Shown: positions 50,913 through 60,580 of the stretch, piece by piece | Layout of the letters: each line of letters starts with the position of its first letter | Numbering within the stretch: position 1 is the stretch's first letter | Source of the DNA: Pseudomonas putida | GTDB taxonomy: Bacteria; Pseudomonadota; Gammaproteobacteria; Pseudomonadales; Pseudomonadaceae | DNA length: 64,000 nucleotides | Direction: 5' to 3' | Assembly: GCF_001636055.1 (NCBI RefSeq) | Contig: NZ_CP011789.1 | Location: forward strand, 5,492,501 to 5,556,500 | The notes under the pieces: model-generated | What the model was told of the DNA's origin: nothing | The model's database searches: none | The model's input: the letters and a program-made list of their open reading frames with translations, nothing else | Translations under genes and position numbers: made by a program

Positions 50913-53900
50913 TCAACGGCTACGCACCACCATCTCGCCCTGGCTATCCCCCACTGCCTGCAGGTTCGGCCGGTACATCGACTCCACCTGCGGCGGCGGA
51001 ATGCGATAGCTGCCCGGCGTTACCGCACGCGCCAGGTACAACAGGTGCGTGGTGCCATAGCTGTCGAGCTTGAGGGCGGCCACATAACGGTCGTCGCGGT
51101 ACTCCTGGTGAACCACGCTGGCGTTCTGCATCGATTCGCGCCATTGCTTGACCGCACTGCTGGCGTTGTCGAGGCTGGCCGCGCTCTGCGCCAGGTTCTG
51201 GTTTTCCAGCTCCAGGCCCGCCGGCAGCAGGTCGACCACCAGCGCATCTGGCACCTGGCTCTGGGCCTTGAGCGCCAGGTGCACCAGCACCAGGTCGCCA
51301 CTGCGCAGGTTGCGCAGGTCCAGGGCCTGGCCGTTCATGCCCAGGTATTCGCGACGGATCTCCATGCCATTGCTGCTGGCCGCAGGTGCCTGGCGCGGAT
51401 AACCGGACAGGGTCAGTTGCTGGTAGAGGGTCTCGCTGCCCTGGTTCTGGATGCTCAGCGGCGATGCCAGCAACGGGCCTTCGAGCTTCATGCCCGATTC
51501 GGCGTTGTTGAACTCGCGAACCTCGCCGGCGCTGTCCAGGCGCGCCTGCCAGTTGCCTTCGGGCTTGCCCAGCAGGCCACGACCGGCGAGGAACAGCGCG
51601 TTGCGCTCCTGGGTCGACAGCCAGCGGTTGGAGGCCAGTTCGTCGGACAGCGCAAACAGCCGCTGATCGACCTGGTTGCTGGCCAGGTTGTTCTCCTGCA
51701 GCAGGGCCAGGATCAGTGCCTGGTCACGCACCGCGCTGCCGTAGTCGGCCAGCCAACCCTTGCCACGGCCGATGGAAAGACCGGCCTGCAACGCCTGCTG
51801 CGAACGCGGCTTGTCGCCCATCTTGTCCAGTGCCACCGCCAGTTGCACGAGCGGCAGGCCGGAGCGGGCGTCGCTGCGGCGTTCGAACAGGCTGCGCAGC
51901 GCACCCAGCGGCGCCTGCTGGCTGCGGGCGAGCACCAGGGCGGCGTAGGCCTGCACGGCAAAGCGGGTGTGCTCGGCGTCCTGGCTGTAGTCGACCTCGA
52001 TCAGGTTGCGTTCCTGCAGGTAGCGCAGCAGCCGCTCGTTGGCCTTCTTCAAGGCATCGGCAGGCACGCCGTAGCCTTGCTCACGCGCACGCAGGAGGAA
52101 GTCGGTGACGTAGGCGGTCAGCCAGTACTCTTCCTCGCTGTCCGAACTCCACAGGCCGAAGCTGCCGTTGTAGCGCTGCATGCCCAGCAGGTGCTCGATG
52201 CCCATTTCGATCTTGCGCTTGCGCACATCGGCCGGTTCGCCCTTGATACCCAGGCGCTTGAGACTGTCGGCATCGGCATAGAGCGAGGGGTACAGGCCGC
52301 TGGTGGTCTGCTCCAGGCATCCGTAAGGGTAGGCTTCCAGAGCGCGGATCTGTTCGGCCAGGTTCAGCGGCGGGCGACTCGACAGCGCCAGGCTGGCTTC
52401 AAGGCCTGCCGATTCGAACTCGGCCAGCTCATTCTCTGGCAGGGTCCAAGGCTGGTCCTTCAGCGCCACGCGGTAGTGCTTGAGCATGGCCGGATACGCC
52501 GGGCGCACACCCAGGGTCCATTCGCGCTCGAAGCCGGTGGCCGTCTCGCCCGGCAACTGCAGGCCATCGACACGCACGTGTACCTTGCCCTGCCCCAGGC
52601 CACCACGGGCCTGGACCGGGATCATCAACGTGCTGCGCTGGCCCTCGGCGAGGTTGATGTTCTGTTGGGCAGCCCCAGCGAGGTCGAGCTGCCCGTCGGT
52701 GGTCACCTGCACGTTGAGCTGCTGGGCGCGGCCAGACAGGTTGGCCAGGTCCAGGGCCAGGCGGGTCTGGTCGCCACCGGCAAGGAAGCGCGGCGCCGAC
52801 AGCTCGGCAATCAGCGGTGCCGCTACGACCGTCTTGCCTTCGGCCATGCCGAAGTGCTCGTCGGTCCAGGCTTGCGCCATCAGGCGCAGTTCGCCGTTGA
52901 AGTCAGGAATATCGACCGTGGCCTGGCCTTCGCCTTTCTCATCGAGCGTTACCGGCAGGCTCTGCTGGGCGACGATGGTGACCGTGGTATTCGGGCGCTT
53001 GCCGCCCTTGGCCATGGCGGCGTCGCCACCAAAGGCCAGGCTCGCCAGACGCCCCTGGCCGGCTTCGATCAGTTGGCCGTAGATGTCCAACTGGTCGGCG
53101 CCGTAGGCCTTGCGGCCGAACAGGCTGGCGAAGGGGTCGGGGGTCTTGAAGTCGGTGATGTTGAGGATGCCCACATCCACCGCAGACAACAGCACATGCA
53201 CCTGTTTCGGCACGCTGCCATCAGCATTGACGGCCTTGAGCTTGACGGTCAGGGGCTGCTTGGGACGCATCTTCTCCGGCGCCTGCAGGCTGACCGCCAG
53301 CTTGCGCTCGGCACGGTCCAGCGGCAGGTGCAGCACACCGACGGCGCGCTTGGGCGTGGCATTGACCTTGCGCTCGCCCGGACGAATCACCAGGGCGCTG
53401 ATATAGAGGTCGTGACGGGCCCATTTCTTGTCCAGCTCGACCTCGAAGGTCTTGCCCTCGGCAGGTACGTCGATTTCCTGCCACCACAGCGGGCCGTCGC
53501 TCGACTCGATCATCAGGTAGCCGCTACCCGCGGCAGGCGGCGTGACGGTGACCTTGGCGGTAGCACCGTCGGCGTAGGACGGTTTGTCCAATGCCAGCTT
53601 GACCTGGTCCGGGCGTACCGCGCCGCCTTCGGCGTTGTCCTGGGCGCGGTAGCCGGCCCAGAAGCGCTCGCTGGATACCAGCCCAGTCTCGGGGTCTTCG
53701 ACCTCGACGCGGTATGGGCCCCATTCCACCGGGAAGGTCAGCTTGGCGGTGGAACCGGCCTTGATGCTGACGGTTTCTTCGCTCTGGGTGAGGAATTTCT
53801 CGTTGTAGTTGTAGCTCCAGCCATCGCTCTGCGAGTAGTTCCAGTAGTAGTCGCGCCGCTCACGGATCAACCGCACCTTGAGGTCGTCGGCGGCGAGCTT

Positions 53901-55814
53901 GTTGCCGTCGCGGTCGGCGACCAGCACCTCGAACTGCACCGGGGCATCGCTGTCGGTCTCTTCGCCATCGAACAGGCCGCGCAAGCCCGGCAAGCGATCG
54001 GCCGGCCAGATCGGCTGCTCCAGGCGGCGGGTGATCGGTCGACCGCCAGACTCCTGCAGGCTGGCCTGCACAGTCAGTTGTAGCGGCGAGCGGGCCTCGG
54101 CCCAGCGGCTCTCGATATCGACAGTGGCCTTGCCGGCCTGGTCGAGGGTGACTTCATCGAGTTCCAGGTCCTGGGTCAGCTCGCTCTCGGTGACCGAGCC
54201 GAACTGATAACCCGGCAGCGCCGGCACGGCTTCACGCAGCGGGCGGATGTAGGCCTGGCCACTCAGGCGATTGCCGGCGGCAGGCGCGCCATAGAGGTAG
54301 CGACCATTGACCTGGATGCGCGCGGTTTGTTCGGGGCTGAGCGGTGTCTTGCTGCCCTTGAGCTCCAGCGCCAGGCGCTCGGGCAGGAAATCTTCGACGA
54401 GGAACTCGTAAACCTGCTTGCGGCCGCCGCCCAGGTCGAGCAGCAGCTGCCAACGCCCGGTGGGCGCTTCGCTGGCCAGTTGCAACTGGTACTGGAACAG
54501 GCCGTTCTGGTCAGCCTCCCAGACGAACTTGCGGCTGACCTGCTCATCAGGGCGACGCACTTCGACCGTCACTGGCTGGGCCTTGACCGGCTTGCCGTCC
54601 TGGTCGCGCAGCAAGCCGTTGAGCAGCACGGTTTCGCCGGGGCGATACAGGTCGCGCGGGCCAAAGATGAAGAACTGCAGCGGGTTGGCCTGGGGGCCGG
54701 TGATGTCGAACTCGGCCAGGTCCAGTGCGGCGGTGTTCAGGCGAAGCAGCGTGGTGTGCACGCCCTGGGTGGCGATCAGGGTGTCGGCCTTGGCCGTGAT
54801 CGGCAGCTCGGCATGGCCCTTGCCATCGGTCTTGGCCTGGGCCAGCAGCTTGCCCTTGTCGTCGTGCAGTTCGAGGGTCACGTCACTCAGGGCCTTGCCG
54901 CCTTCGAGGGCCTGGGCGAACACGTCGAGGCGGTCGCGGTAGCGGTGGGCGGACACGCCGATATCACTGAGGGTGAACAGGGTCGCCGGTTGCGAATAGT
55001 CGTAGGTACCGGAGGCGCGCATCACCGCCAGGTATACGCCCGGTTCCTGCAACGGCTTGATCCCGGCGATCGGCAGCAGCACGGTTTCGCGGGTGTTGCG
55101 TGCAGGGTTCAGGTCGAAGCGGCCGCTGTAGACCAGCTCGGCCATGTCCAGGGTTTCCTTGGACTGGTAGTAGTACAGGCTGCTGTTACGGCCCCAGTTG
55201 ACCAGGAAGGTCGAGAGCATTTCCGGTTTGACCCGGAAGAACTCGACATCGACCTTGTCGACGTTCAAGGCGATGACCGGCAAACCTTCGGCCAGGCGGG
55301 TAGGCAACAGAGAGCCACGGCTGGCAAAGCCGACGGTCGGCTGCATGTCGCGGGTTTCCAGGCGGCTGACCGACTCGCCCTGAAGCGTCTTGCCGTTGAC
55401 CGCGAGCAGGCCCTTGTCGACGGTCAGCACCAGCTTGCGCTGCGGCTCGAGGTGGCGCAGGCGCAACTCCATCTGATTGTCGGACAACTCCCAGGCGCCG
55501 TCGAGCTTGCCCTTGACGGTATCGACCAGGTGCACCTTGGCGGCGAAGTCCTGATTGGCATCGAGCGGCACCGAGAAGCTGATCGACAGGGTACTGGCAC
55601 CGTCGAGCTGGACCTCCGAGACGTCCAGCACGTTGAGCTCACGGTCGGCGTAGCGCTTGGCGAGCGCTGCCGGGTCCTCGCGCTTGGCGGGCTTGGCTTC
55701 GGCTGGCGCGCTGGCCGCGGGCTTTTCCGCCGGCGCGGGGGCGTCCTTGGAGGAGGAATCACAGGCACTGAGCAGGGCCAGCGCGCAGGCCAGCAACAAT
55801 CCTTTGTTGAACAT
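50913..55814 (-). CDS. Bacterial alpha-2-macroglobulin-like lipoprotein (YfhM type)
   Basis: This very large 1,633-residue protein has a lipoprotein signal (LLSAC, Cys at about 18, followed by Asp, which may retain it in the inner membrane) and the MG-domain architecture of bacterial alpha-2-macroglobulins. The thioester motif is intact: CLEQ at 1166-1169 within YPYGCLEQTTSG. Such proteins trap attacking proteases in the periplasm through the thioester and work with PbpC. The bait region lies roughly in the middle but cannot be placed exactly. The length is normal for the YfhM group. It is transcribed towards pbpC, with a small plus-strand gene between. Confidence 0.95.
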   Translation of the reverse strand: MFNKGLLLACALALLSACDSSSKDAPAPAEKPAASAPAEAKPAKREDPAALAKRYADRELNVLDVSEVQLDGASTLSISFSVPLDANQDFAAKVHLVDTVKGKLDGAWELSDNQMELRLRHLEPQRKLVLTVDKGLLAVNGKTLQGESVSRLETRDMQPTVGFASRGSLLPTRLAEGLPVIALNVDKVDVEFFRVKPEMLSTFLVNWGRNSSLYYYQSKETLDMAELVYSGRFDLNPARNTRETVLLPIAGIKPLQEPGVYLAVMRASGTYDYSQPATLFTLSDIGVSAHRYRDRLDVFAQALEGGKALSDVTLELHDDKGKLLAQAKTDGKGHAELPITAKADTLIATQGVHTTLLRLNTAALDLAEFDITGPQANPLQFFIFGPRDLYRPGETVLLNGLLRDQDGKPVKAQPVTVEVRRPDEQVSRKFVWEADQNGLFQYQLQLASEAPTGRWQLLLDLGGGRKQVYEFLVEDFLPERLALELKGSKTPLSPEQTARIQVNGRYLYGAPAAGNRLSGQAYIRPLREAVPALPGYQFGSVTESELTQDLELDEVTLDQAGKATVDIESRWAEARSPLQLTVQASLQESGGRPITRRLEQPIWPADRLPGLRGLFDGEETDSDAPVQFEVLVADRDGNKLAADDLKVRLIRERRDYYWNYSQSDGWSYNYNEKFLTQSEETVSIKAGSTAKLTFPVEWGPYRVEVEDPETGLVSSERFWAGYRAQDNAEGGAVRPDQVKLALDKPSYADGATAKVTVTPPAAGSGYLMIESSDGPLWWQEIDVPAEGKTFEVELDKKWARHDLYISALVIRPGERKVNATPKRAVGVLHLPLDRAERKLAVSLQAPEKMRPKQPLTVKLKAVNADGSVPKQVHVLLSAVDVGILNITDFKTPDPFASLFGRKAYGADQLDIYGQLIEAGQGRLASLAFGGDAAMAKGGKRPNTTVTIVAQQSLPVTLDEKGEGQATVDIPDFNGELRLMAQAWTDEHFGMAEGKTVVAAPLIAELSAPRFLAGGDQTRLALDLANLSGRAQQLNVQVTTDGQLDLAGAAQQNINLAEGQRSTLMIPVQARGGLGQGKVHVRVDGLQLPGETATGFEREWTLGVRPAYPAMLKHYRVALKDQPWTLPENELAEFESAGLEASLALSSRPPLNLAEQIRALEAYPYGCLEQTTSGLYPSLYADADSLKRLGIKGEPADVRKRKIEMGIEHLLGMQRYNGSFGLWSSDSEEEYWLTAYVTDFLLRAREQGYGVPADALKKANERLLRYLQERNLIEVDYSQDAEHTRFAVQAYAALVLARSQQAPLGALRSLFERRSDARSGLPLVQLAVALDKMGDKPRSQQALQAGLSIGRGKGWLADYGSAVRDQALILALLQENNLASNQVDQRLFALSDELASNRWLSTQERNALFLAGRGLLGKPEGNWQARLDSAGEVREFNNAESGMKLEGPLLASPLSIQNQGSETLYQQLTLSGYPRQAPAASSNGMEIRREYLGMNGQALDLRNLRSGDLVLVHLALKAQSQVPDALVVDLLPAGLELENQNLAQSAASLDNASSAVKQWRESMQNASVVHQEYRDDRYVAALKLDSYGTTHLLYLARAVTPGSYRIPPPQVESMYRPNLQAVGDSQGEMVVRSR

Positions 55815-55976
55815 GGGAGAGAGGACTCTTCGGCAGCAGGGTGGTGAGGGCAGGAACTATAGCGCAACCTAAGGCAGGCTACCTGCGCTGCAGTGGCAAA
55901 TGAGACCGCGTTCGCACGGATTGGTTGCCTGGCCGGTACAATGGCCACCAGCCGAAAACCGGGGCCGCCGTGCGCC

Positions 55977-56003
55977 CCTTCGCGGGCAAGCCCGCTCCCA
56001 CAG
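55977..56003. repeat. REP element just upstream of the MATE gene start
   Basis: CCCTTCGCGGGCAAGCCCGC followed by TCCCACAGG is the Pseudomonas REP core and arm, with a GCGGGC/GCCCGC stem. It ends 16 bases before the ATG of the transporter gene, unusually close to a start codon. Confidence 0.8.
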
Positions 56004-56018
56004 GATAAGCGCTCCCGC

Positions 56019-57356
56019 ATGCCCTCACTGCTCACCGACTGGCAGCACCGCCTCACCCACCGCAAGGTCTGGGCCCTGGCCGCGCCGATGATCCTTTCGA
56101 ACATCTCGGTGCCGCTGGTGGCACTGGTCGACAGCACGGTCATCGGCCATCTGCCCCACGCCCACCAGCTCGGTGCCGTCGCCGTCGGCGCCACACTGTT
56201 CACCTTCATGGTCGGCCTGATGGGGTTCCTGCGCATGGGTTCGACCGGCTTTGCCGCCCAGGCCGCCGGTCGCGCCGACGGCGCCGCGCTGCGCCAGGTG
56301 CTGGTACAAGGGTTGCTGCTGGCGCTGGCGTTCGCCGTGCTGATCGGCCTGCTTGCCCTGCCGTTCAGCCAGTTCGCGCTGCACATGATGCAACCCGGCG
56401 AAGCATTGCACAGCGCCACCGAAGACTTCTTCCATACCCGCCTGCTCGGCCTGCCAGCGGCACTGGCCAGCTATGCCCTGGTCGGCTGGTTCCTCGGCAC
56501 CCAGAACGCCCGCGCACCGCTGGCGATCCTGCTGACCACCAACCTGCTGAACATCGTCCTCAACCTGTGGTTCGTGCTCGGACTGGACTGGGGCGTACTC
56601 GGTTCGGCGCGGGCCTCGGTGATCGCCGAATGGAGCGGGGCGCTGCTGGGCCTCGCCCTGACCCGCCCGGCGCTGCGCGCCTATCCTGGGCGCATCGCCT
56701 GGGCCGCGCTGAAACGCTGGCAGGCCTGGCGCCCGCTACTGGCGGTCAACCGCGATATCTTTCTGCGCAGCCTGGCCTTGCAGCTGGTGTTCCTGCTGAT
56801 CACCGTGCAGGGCGCGCGCCTGGGCGAGGCGACGGTCGCGGCCAACGCGCTGCTGCTCAATGGCCTGCTGCTGACTGCCTATGCCCTGGACGGCCTGGCG
56901 CATGCGGTCGAGGCCCTGTGCGGCCACGCCATCGGCGCACGTGAGCGCGACACCCTGCGCCGCTCGCTGGTGGTCGCCTGTGGCTGGTCGCTGATCGTCA
57001 GCCTGGTCTTTGCCGGGCTGTTTCTGCTGGGTGGGCACCTGTTCATCGATTTGCAGACCGATATCCAAAGCGTGCGTGACGCGGCCTACCCCTACCTGCC
57101 TTACCTGGCGCTGCTGCCATTGGTAGCGGTGTGGAGCTACCTGCTGGATGGCCTGTTCATCGGAGCGACGCGTGCCCGCGAAATGCGCAACGCGATGCTG
57201 GTATCGGTGGCGATCGCATTGCCGCTGGCATTCGCCCTCAGAGGATTCGGCAACCATGGACTGTGGCTGGCGTTTCTCGGATTCATGGGATTGCGCGCGG
57301 TGACGCTGGGGTGGGTGGGGTGGCGGTTGCAACAGCGGGCGGCATGGATCGGTTGA
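56019..57356 (+). CDS. MATE-family efflux transporter, DinF-like
   Basis: This 445-residue protein has about 12 membrane segments in two homologous halves, with the MATE-type pattern LAAPMILSNISVPLVALVDS near the N-terminus and ANALLLNGLLLTAYALDGLA in the second half. DinF-type MATE proteins export cationic drugs or protect from oxidative and bile stress using Na+ or H+. The ATG at 56019 was chosen because the frame upstream to 55893 contains a REP element and lacks family residues. Ribosome binding must rely on the weak AGGA about 13 bases upstream. It converges on speA. Confidence 0.9.
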   Translation: MPSLLTDWQHRLTHRKVWALAAPMILSNISVPLVALVDSTVIGHLPHAHQLGAVAVGATLFTFMVGLMGFLRMGSTGFAAQAAGRADGAALRQVLVQGLLLALAFAVLIGLLALPFSQFALHMMQPGEALHSATEDFFHTRLLGLPAALASYALVGWFLGTQNARAPLAILLTTNLLNIVLNLWFVLGLDWGVLGSARASVIAEWSGALLGLALTRPALRAYPGRIAWAALKRWQAWRPLLAVNRDIFLRSLALQLVFLLITVQGARLGEATVAANALLLNGLLLTAYALDGLAHAVEALCGHAIGARERDTLRRSLVVACGWSLIVSLVFAGLFLLGGHLFIDLQTDIQSVRDAAYPYLPYLALLPLVAVWSYLLDGLFIGATRAREMRNAMLVSVAIALPLAFALRGFGNHGLWLAFLGFMGLRAVTLGWVGWRLQQRAAWIG

Positions 57357-57360
57357 AGCA

Positions 57361-57393
57361 GGGCCGCTCCTGCAAACCTTGCAGGAGCGGCCC
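57361..57393. terminator. Perfect hairpin between MATE gene and speA
   Basis: A 15-bp perfect stem GGGCCGCTCCTGCAA and TTGCAGGAGCGGCCC with an ACC loop lies between the convergent stop codons and should end both transcripts. A T-run is absent, as for other REP-derived terminators here. Confidence 0.75.
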
Positions 57394-57398
57394 GCCGA

Positions 57399-59312
57399 TC
57401 AGGACGACAGGTACGAAGAACGGGTCAGGCCCAGACGCAGCGCATCCAGGAACTGAGTCCGCTCACGGGCGGTAATCTTGGCGCTGGCGACCTTGTCGCG
57501 GTAGTGAGTCATCAACTCCTCCGGCGACAGGTGCACGTAGCGCAGCATGTCCTCGATGGTGTCGTGGGTCTCGATGCCGGCGTGGTACACGCTACCGTCA
57601 GCGTTCTGGTAGATGTTCACCGAGTCGGTGTCACCGAACAGGTTGTGCATGTCGCCGAGAATCTCCTGGTAGGCGCCGACCAGGAACACACCCAGCAGGT
57701 AGTCCTCCCCTTCGCGCACCGCATGCACCGGCATGCTGGTTTCGATGCTCTGCTCGTCGACGTACTGGTTGATCTTGCCATCGGAGTCGCAGGTCAGGTC
57801 CTGCAGCACCGCGCGGCGCATGGGCTCTTCGTCCAGGCGGTGCAGCGGGATGATCGGCAGTACCTGGCCGATGGCCCAGGTGTCCGGCAGGCTCTGGAAC
57901 ACCGAGAAGTTGCAGATGTACTTGTCGGCCAGCTTGTCGTTGAGCTCGTCCAGCACCTGGCGGTGCGAACGCTGGCGAGCCTTGAGCGAGTTGTGCAGGC
58001 GACGGCACACAGCGAAGTAGCATTGCTCGGCCAGGGCTTTTTCGGAGAGGCTGATCTTGCCGTCGGCATACTGCGCAGCCACGTCACCCATGTAGTGGGT
58101 GGCGCGCCAGTAGGTCTCGGTGACCATCTCGATGTCGGTCGGGCCGAGCAAGTCGGCCAGCCACTGCACGGTCTCGGGCAGCGCCTCCTTGTTCTCGATG
58201 GTCGGCACTTCGTCGTTGTGGCTTTCGACGTCGGTGACCTGGATCACCAGCATGGCGTGATGCGCAGTCAGCGAGCGACCGCTCTCCGAGAAGATGTGCG
58301 GGTGCGGCAAGCCTTGGGCGTCGCAGAACTCCTTGAGCATCCCCACCACCACGCCGGCATAGTCATCCATGTCGTAGTTGATCGAGCTGGCGTTGCGCGA
58401 GTGGGTGCCATCGTAGTCGACGCCCAGCCCGCCACCGACGTCGATGTGATCGACCGGCAGGCCCAGGCCGCGCAGCTCGCCGTAATAGCGGATGGCTTCC
58501 TTGAAGCCGTGCTGGTAGTCGGCGAGGTTGGCGATCTGCGAGCCCATGTGGAAGTGCAGCAGGCGAATACCCTGGTCGAGCCCGGCATCACGGAAGCGGC
58601 TGACCACCGACAGCAATTGCGCAGCCGACAGGCCGAACTTGGATTTCTCGCCCCCGGTGTCGGCCCACTTGCTCGACGCCAGCGACGACAGGCGCACGCG
58701 CAGGCCGACCTGTGGCTTGACCTTGAGCTCGGCGGCCTCCTCGATCACCAAAGCGACCTCGGATTCCTTCTCGATGACGATGAACACGTTGTGGCCGAGC
58801 TTCTGACCCATCAGCGCCAGGCGGATGAACTCGCGGTCCTTGTAACCGTTGCAAACGATGGTGCCGCCCTTGGGCGCCAGCGCCAGCACGGCCAGCAGCT
58901 CGGGCTTGGAGCCGGCTTCGAGGCCGATCGAGACGTTTTGCGTGGCGATGATGTTCTCGACCACCGCTTCCTGCTGGTTGACCTTGATCGGATAAAGGGC
59001 CGTGTACTGGCTCTGGTACTCCAGGCGCGCAATGTTGGCGTCGAAGGCACCGGTCAGTTGGCGTACGCGGTCCTGCAGGATGTCCGGGAAGCGGACCAGC
59101 AGTGGCAGCGACAGGCCACTCTGGCGCAGCTCGTCGACCTGCTCGAAGAGATCGATCGGCGCGCTGTCGGGGCCGTTGGGGCGTACTTCGACACGCCCGG
59201 CTTCATTGATGGCGAAATAACCAGCGCCCCAATGGCGGATACCATAAACACTGCGGCTGTCGGCCACGGTCCATTGGCTGCCATCGTCCTTGCGTGTGCG
59301 TCGTACGGACAT
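57399..59312 (-). CDS. speA: Biosynthetic arginine decarboxylase
   Basis: This 637-residue fold-III PLP decarboxylase makes agmatine from arginine for putrescine synthesis. The PLP Lys is K110 in LYPIKVNQQ; the Gly-rich PLP phosphate site is in [12 protein letters not shown]; and the conserved acidic segment [10 protein letters not shown] lies near the C-terminus. The length fits bacterial SpeA (about 630-660). It is a single gene convergent with the transporter, with a strong hairpin in its leader (59338-59369). Its upstream neighbour on the same strand is the Sui1-like factor. Confidence 0.97.
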   Translation of the reverse strand: MSVRRTRKDDGSQWTVADSRSVYGIRHWGAGYFAINEAGRVEVRPNGPDSAPIDLFEQVDELRQSGLSLPLLVRFPDILQDRVRQLTGAFDANIARLEYQSQYTALYPIKVNQQEAVVENIIATQNVSIGLEAGSKPELLAVLALAPKGGTIVCNGYKDREFIRLALMGQKLGHNVFIVIEKESEVALVIEEAAELKVKPQVGLRVRLSSLASSKWADTGGEKSKFGLSAAQLLSVVSRFRDAGLDQGIRLLHFHMGSQIANLADYQHGFKEAIRYYGELRGLGLPVDHIDVGGGLGVDYDGTHSRNASSINYDMDDYAGVVVGMLKEFCDAQGLPHPHIFSESGRSLTAHHAMLVIQVTDVESHNDEVPTIENKEALPETVQWLADLLGPTDIEMVTETYWRATHYMGDVAAQYADGKISLSEKALAEQCYFAVCRRLHNSLKARQRSHRQVLDELNDKLADKYICNFSVFQSLPDTWAIGQVLPIIPLHRLDEEPMRRAVLQDLTCDSDGKINQYVDEQSIETSMPVHAVREGEDYLLGVFLVGAYQEILGDMHNLFGDTDSVNIYQNADGSVYHAGIETHDTIEDMLRYVHLSPEELMTHYRDKVASAKITARERTQFLDALRLGLTRSSYLSS

Positions 59313-59337
59313 TCAAGTCCCCTATAGATAAGTCAAG

Positions 59338-59369
59338 ACACTGCCCCGCGATGGGTGCGGGCGCAGTGT
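59338..59369 (-). promoter_or_regulatory. Leader hairpin upstream of speA
   Basis: On the minus strand ACACTGCGCCCGC pairs with GCGGGGCAGTGT around a short loop (one mismatch), 26 bases before the speA start codon. It is either a leader attenuator or structure, or the end of a transcript from the Sui1 gene. No known riboswitch was recognised. Confidence 0.5.
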
Positions 59370-59465
59370 AGAAGCTGAAAATGACGATTCGTCCGTCTTC
59401 GGGGGTAGACCCCGGCAACGGAAACGAGTTTAGAAAGCACTGGGCAAAAAATCCTGCGGGCTGGC

Positions 59466-59837
59466 TCAGCCGCCGGACTTCTTCGCCTTGAAGCCCTGCT
59501 TGATCAGTTCGGCGAGCAACAGCTCGACGTGATCACCCTGGATCTCGATGACGCCGTCTTTGAGGGCGCCACCGGTACCGCATCGACGCTTGAGCGTGCT
59601 GGCGAGATCCTTGAGCTGCTCGAGCGGCAGCGGGACGCCGGTAATGGTAGTGACGGTCTTGCCGCCACGCCCTTTGCTTTCACGACGTACCCGGGCGATG
59701 CCATCGCCTTCGGGGATGAGTTGCTGCTTGCAGACACACGCGTCCACCGGCTTGCTGCAGTCGGGACAGTGCCGACCAGCGTCGGTGGAAAACACGAGAC
59801 CGCCGAGGGCGGAGAAGGAAGAAGCTTTCTTGGCCAC
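59466..59837 (-). CDS. yciH: Sui1/YciH-type translation initiation factor-like protein
   Basis: This 123-residue protein has an N-terminal segment with four Cys (HCPDCSKPVDACVC, about 24-37), possibly a small zinc site. A SUI1 fold (about 50-118) with GRGGKTVTTITGV, LKDLASTLKRRCGTGGALK and GVIEIQGDH follows, as in eIF1/YciH. YciH-like factors influence start-codon choice in bacteria. The start is GTG at 59837 with AGAGGA upstream; the longer frame from a TTG at 59861 is less likely. The gene lies between the Nudix gene and speA on the same strand. Confidence 0.92.
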   Translation of the reverse strand: MAKKASSFSALGGLVFSTDAGRHCPDCSKPVDACVCKQQLIPEGDGIARVRRESKGRGGKTVTTITGVPLPLEQLKDLASTLKRRCGTGGALKDGVIEIQGDHVELLLAELIKQGFKAKKSGG

Positions 59838-60046
59838 TTTTGTTCCTCTTGCTGAGGACAAAAACTGGTCGGACCACAGGGGGACTGGACCGACCGCGAA
59901 GCCCCACTCTGGCAGGGGCGGCGCTACTGTCGCAGGTGTTGCGACAGCCCGAAAAGGGCGCGCAGTGTAACGATAAATCCTTGGCTTGCTAAGTACTGGA
60001 TTGCGGCATTTTGCGAATGTTTTGCGACGTGGTGGAGCGCTGGCTG

Positions 60047-60580
60047 CTAAAGGCTCGCCTTGTAGCGCTGCAACGCCGCCAGCGAGTCCGGACAGAAGTC
60101 TTTCTCCCGGCTCTCGGCCTCTGCCTGCTCCACAGTGACGAAGCGCGCCTCTATGACCTCTTCAGGCTGCAACCGCAGCGGCGCATCGGACACAGCCGAG
60201 AACACCGCGCACCATAGCCGGTTGCCCGGCTGGTCGAAGTAGAACTTCTCGTGAAAGCGCAACGTCACGCCGGCGATGCCCAGTTCCTCCTCCAGCTCGC
60301 GGGCCGCTGACTCGGCGTACTCCTCGTGCGCCCCGACCATGCCACCGGCCGCCACATCCCAGTACCCGGGATACAACGCCTTGCTCAAGGTGCGCCGGTG
60401 CACGCACAGCTCGCCCTGGCTGTTGAACAGCAGAATGAAAGTGCAGCGCCCGATCAGCCCACGCTCGCGCAACTCGGCCCGCGCCAGTGCGCCCAGGTAC
60501 TGGTCGTGCTCGTCCACCCAGGCCACCAGCTCGGCATCGGAGGCCGCGCGGTGCGCGACCTCGGCGGGATTGATGGTCAT
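60047..60580 (-). CDS. Nudix hydrolase (YfcD-like)
   Basis: This 177-residue protein has the Nudix box in full: GGMVGAHEEYAESAARELEE, then ELGI (about 85-108), with catalytic Glu residues in REXXEE order. A YfcD/IPP-isomerase-like N-terminal (about 1-55, VDEHDQYLGALARAEL) precedes it. Substrates of this subgroup are unclear. The start at 60580 overlaps the DUF2333 gene stop by 4 bases (ATGA), so the two are translationally coupled. The Sui1 gene follows after about 200 bases. Confidence 0.93.
   Translation of the reverse strand: MTINPAEVAHRAASDAELVAWVDEHDQYLGALARAELRERGLIGRCTFILLFNSQGELCVHRRTLSKALYPGYWDVAAGGMVGAHEEYAESAARELEEELGIAGVTLRFHEKFYFDQPGNRLWCAVFSAVSDAPLRLQPEEVIEARFVTVEQAEAESREKDFCPDSLAALQRYKASL

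Noticed and set aside
50880..54083. Plus-strand open frame of about 1,070 codons within the alpha-2-macroglobulin gene
   Set aside because: Composition is repetitive Gln/Val/Gly/His of a shadow; the thioester-containing frame is the real gene.
57504..59327. Plus-strand open frame antisense to speA
   Set aside because: speA carries all catalytic segments; the antisense frame has no recognisable domain.
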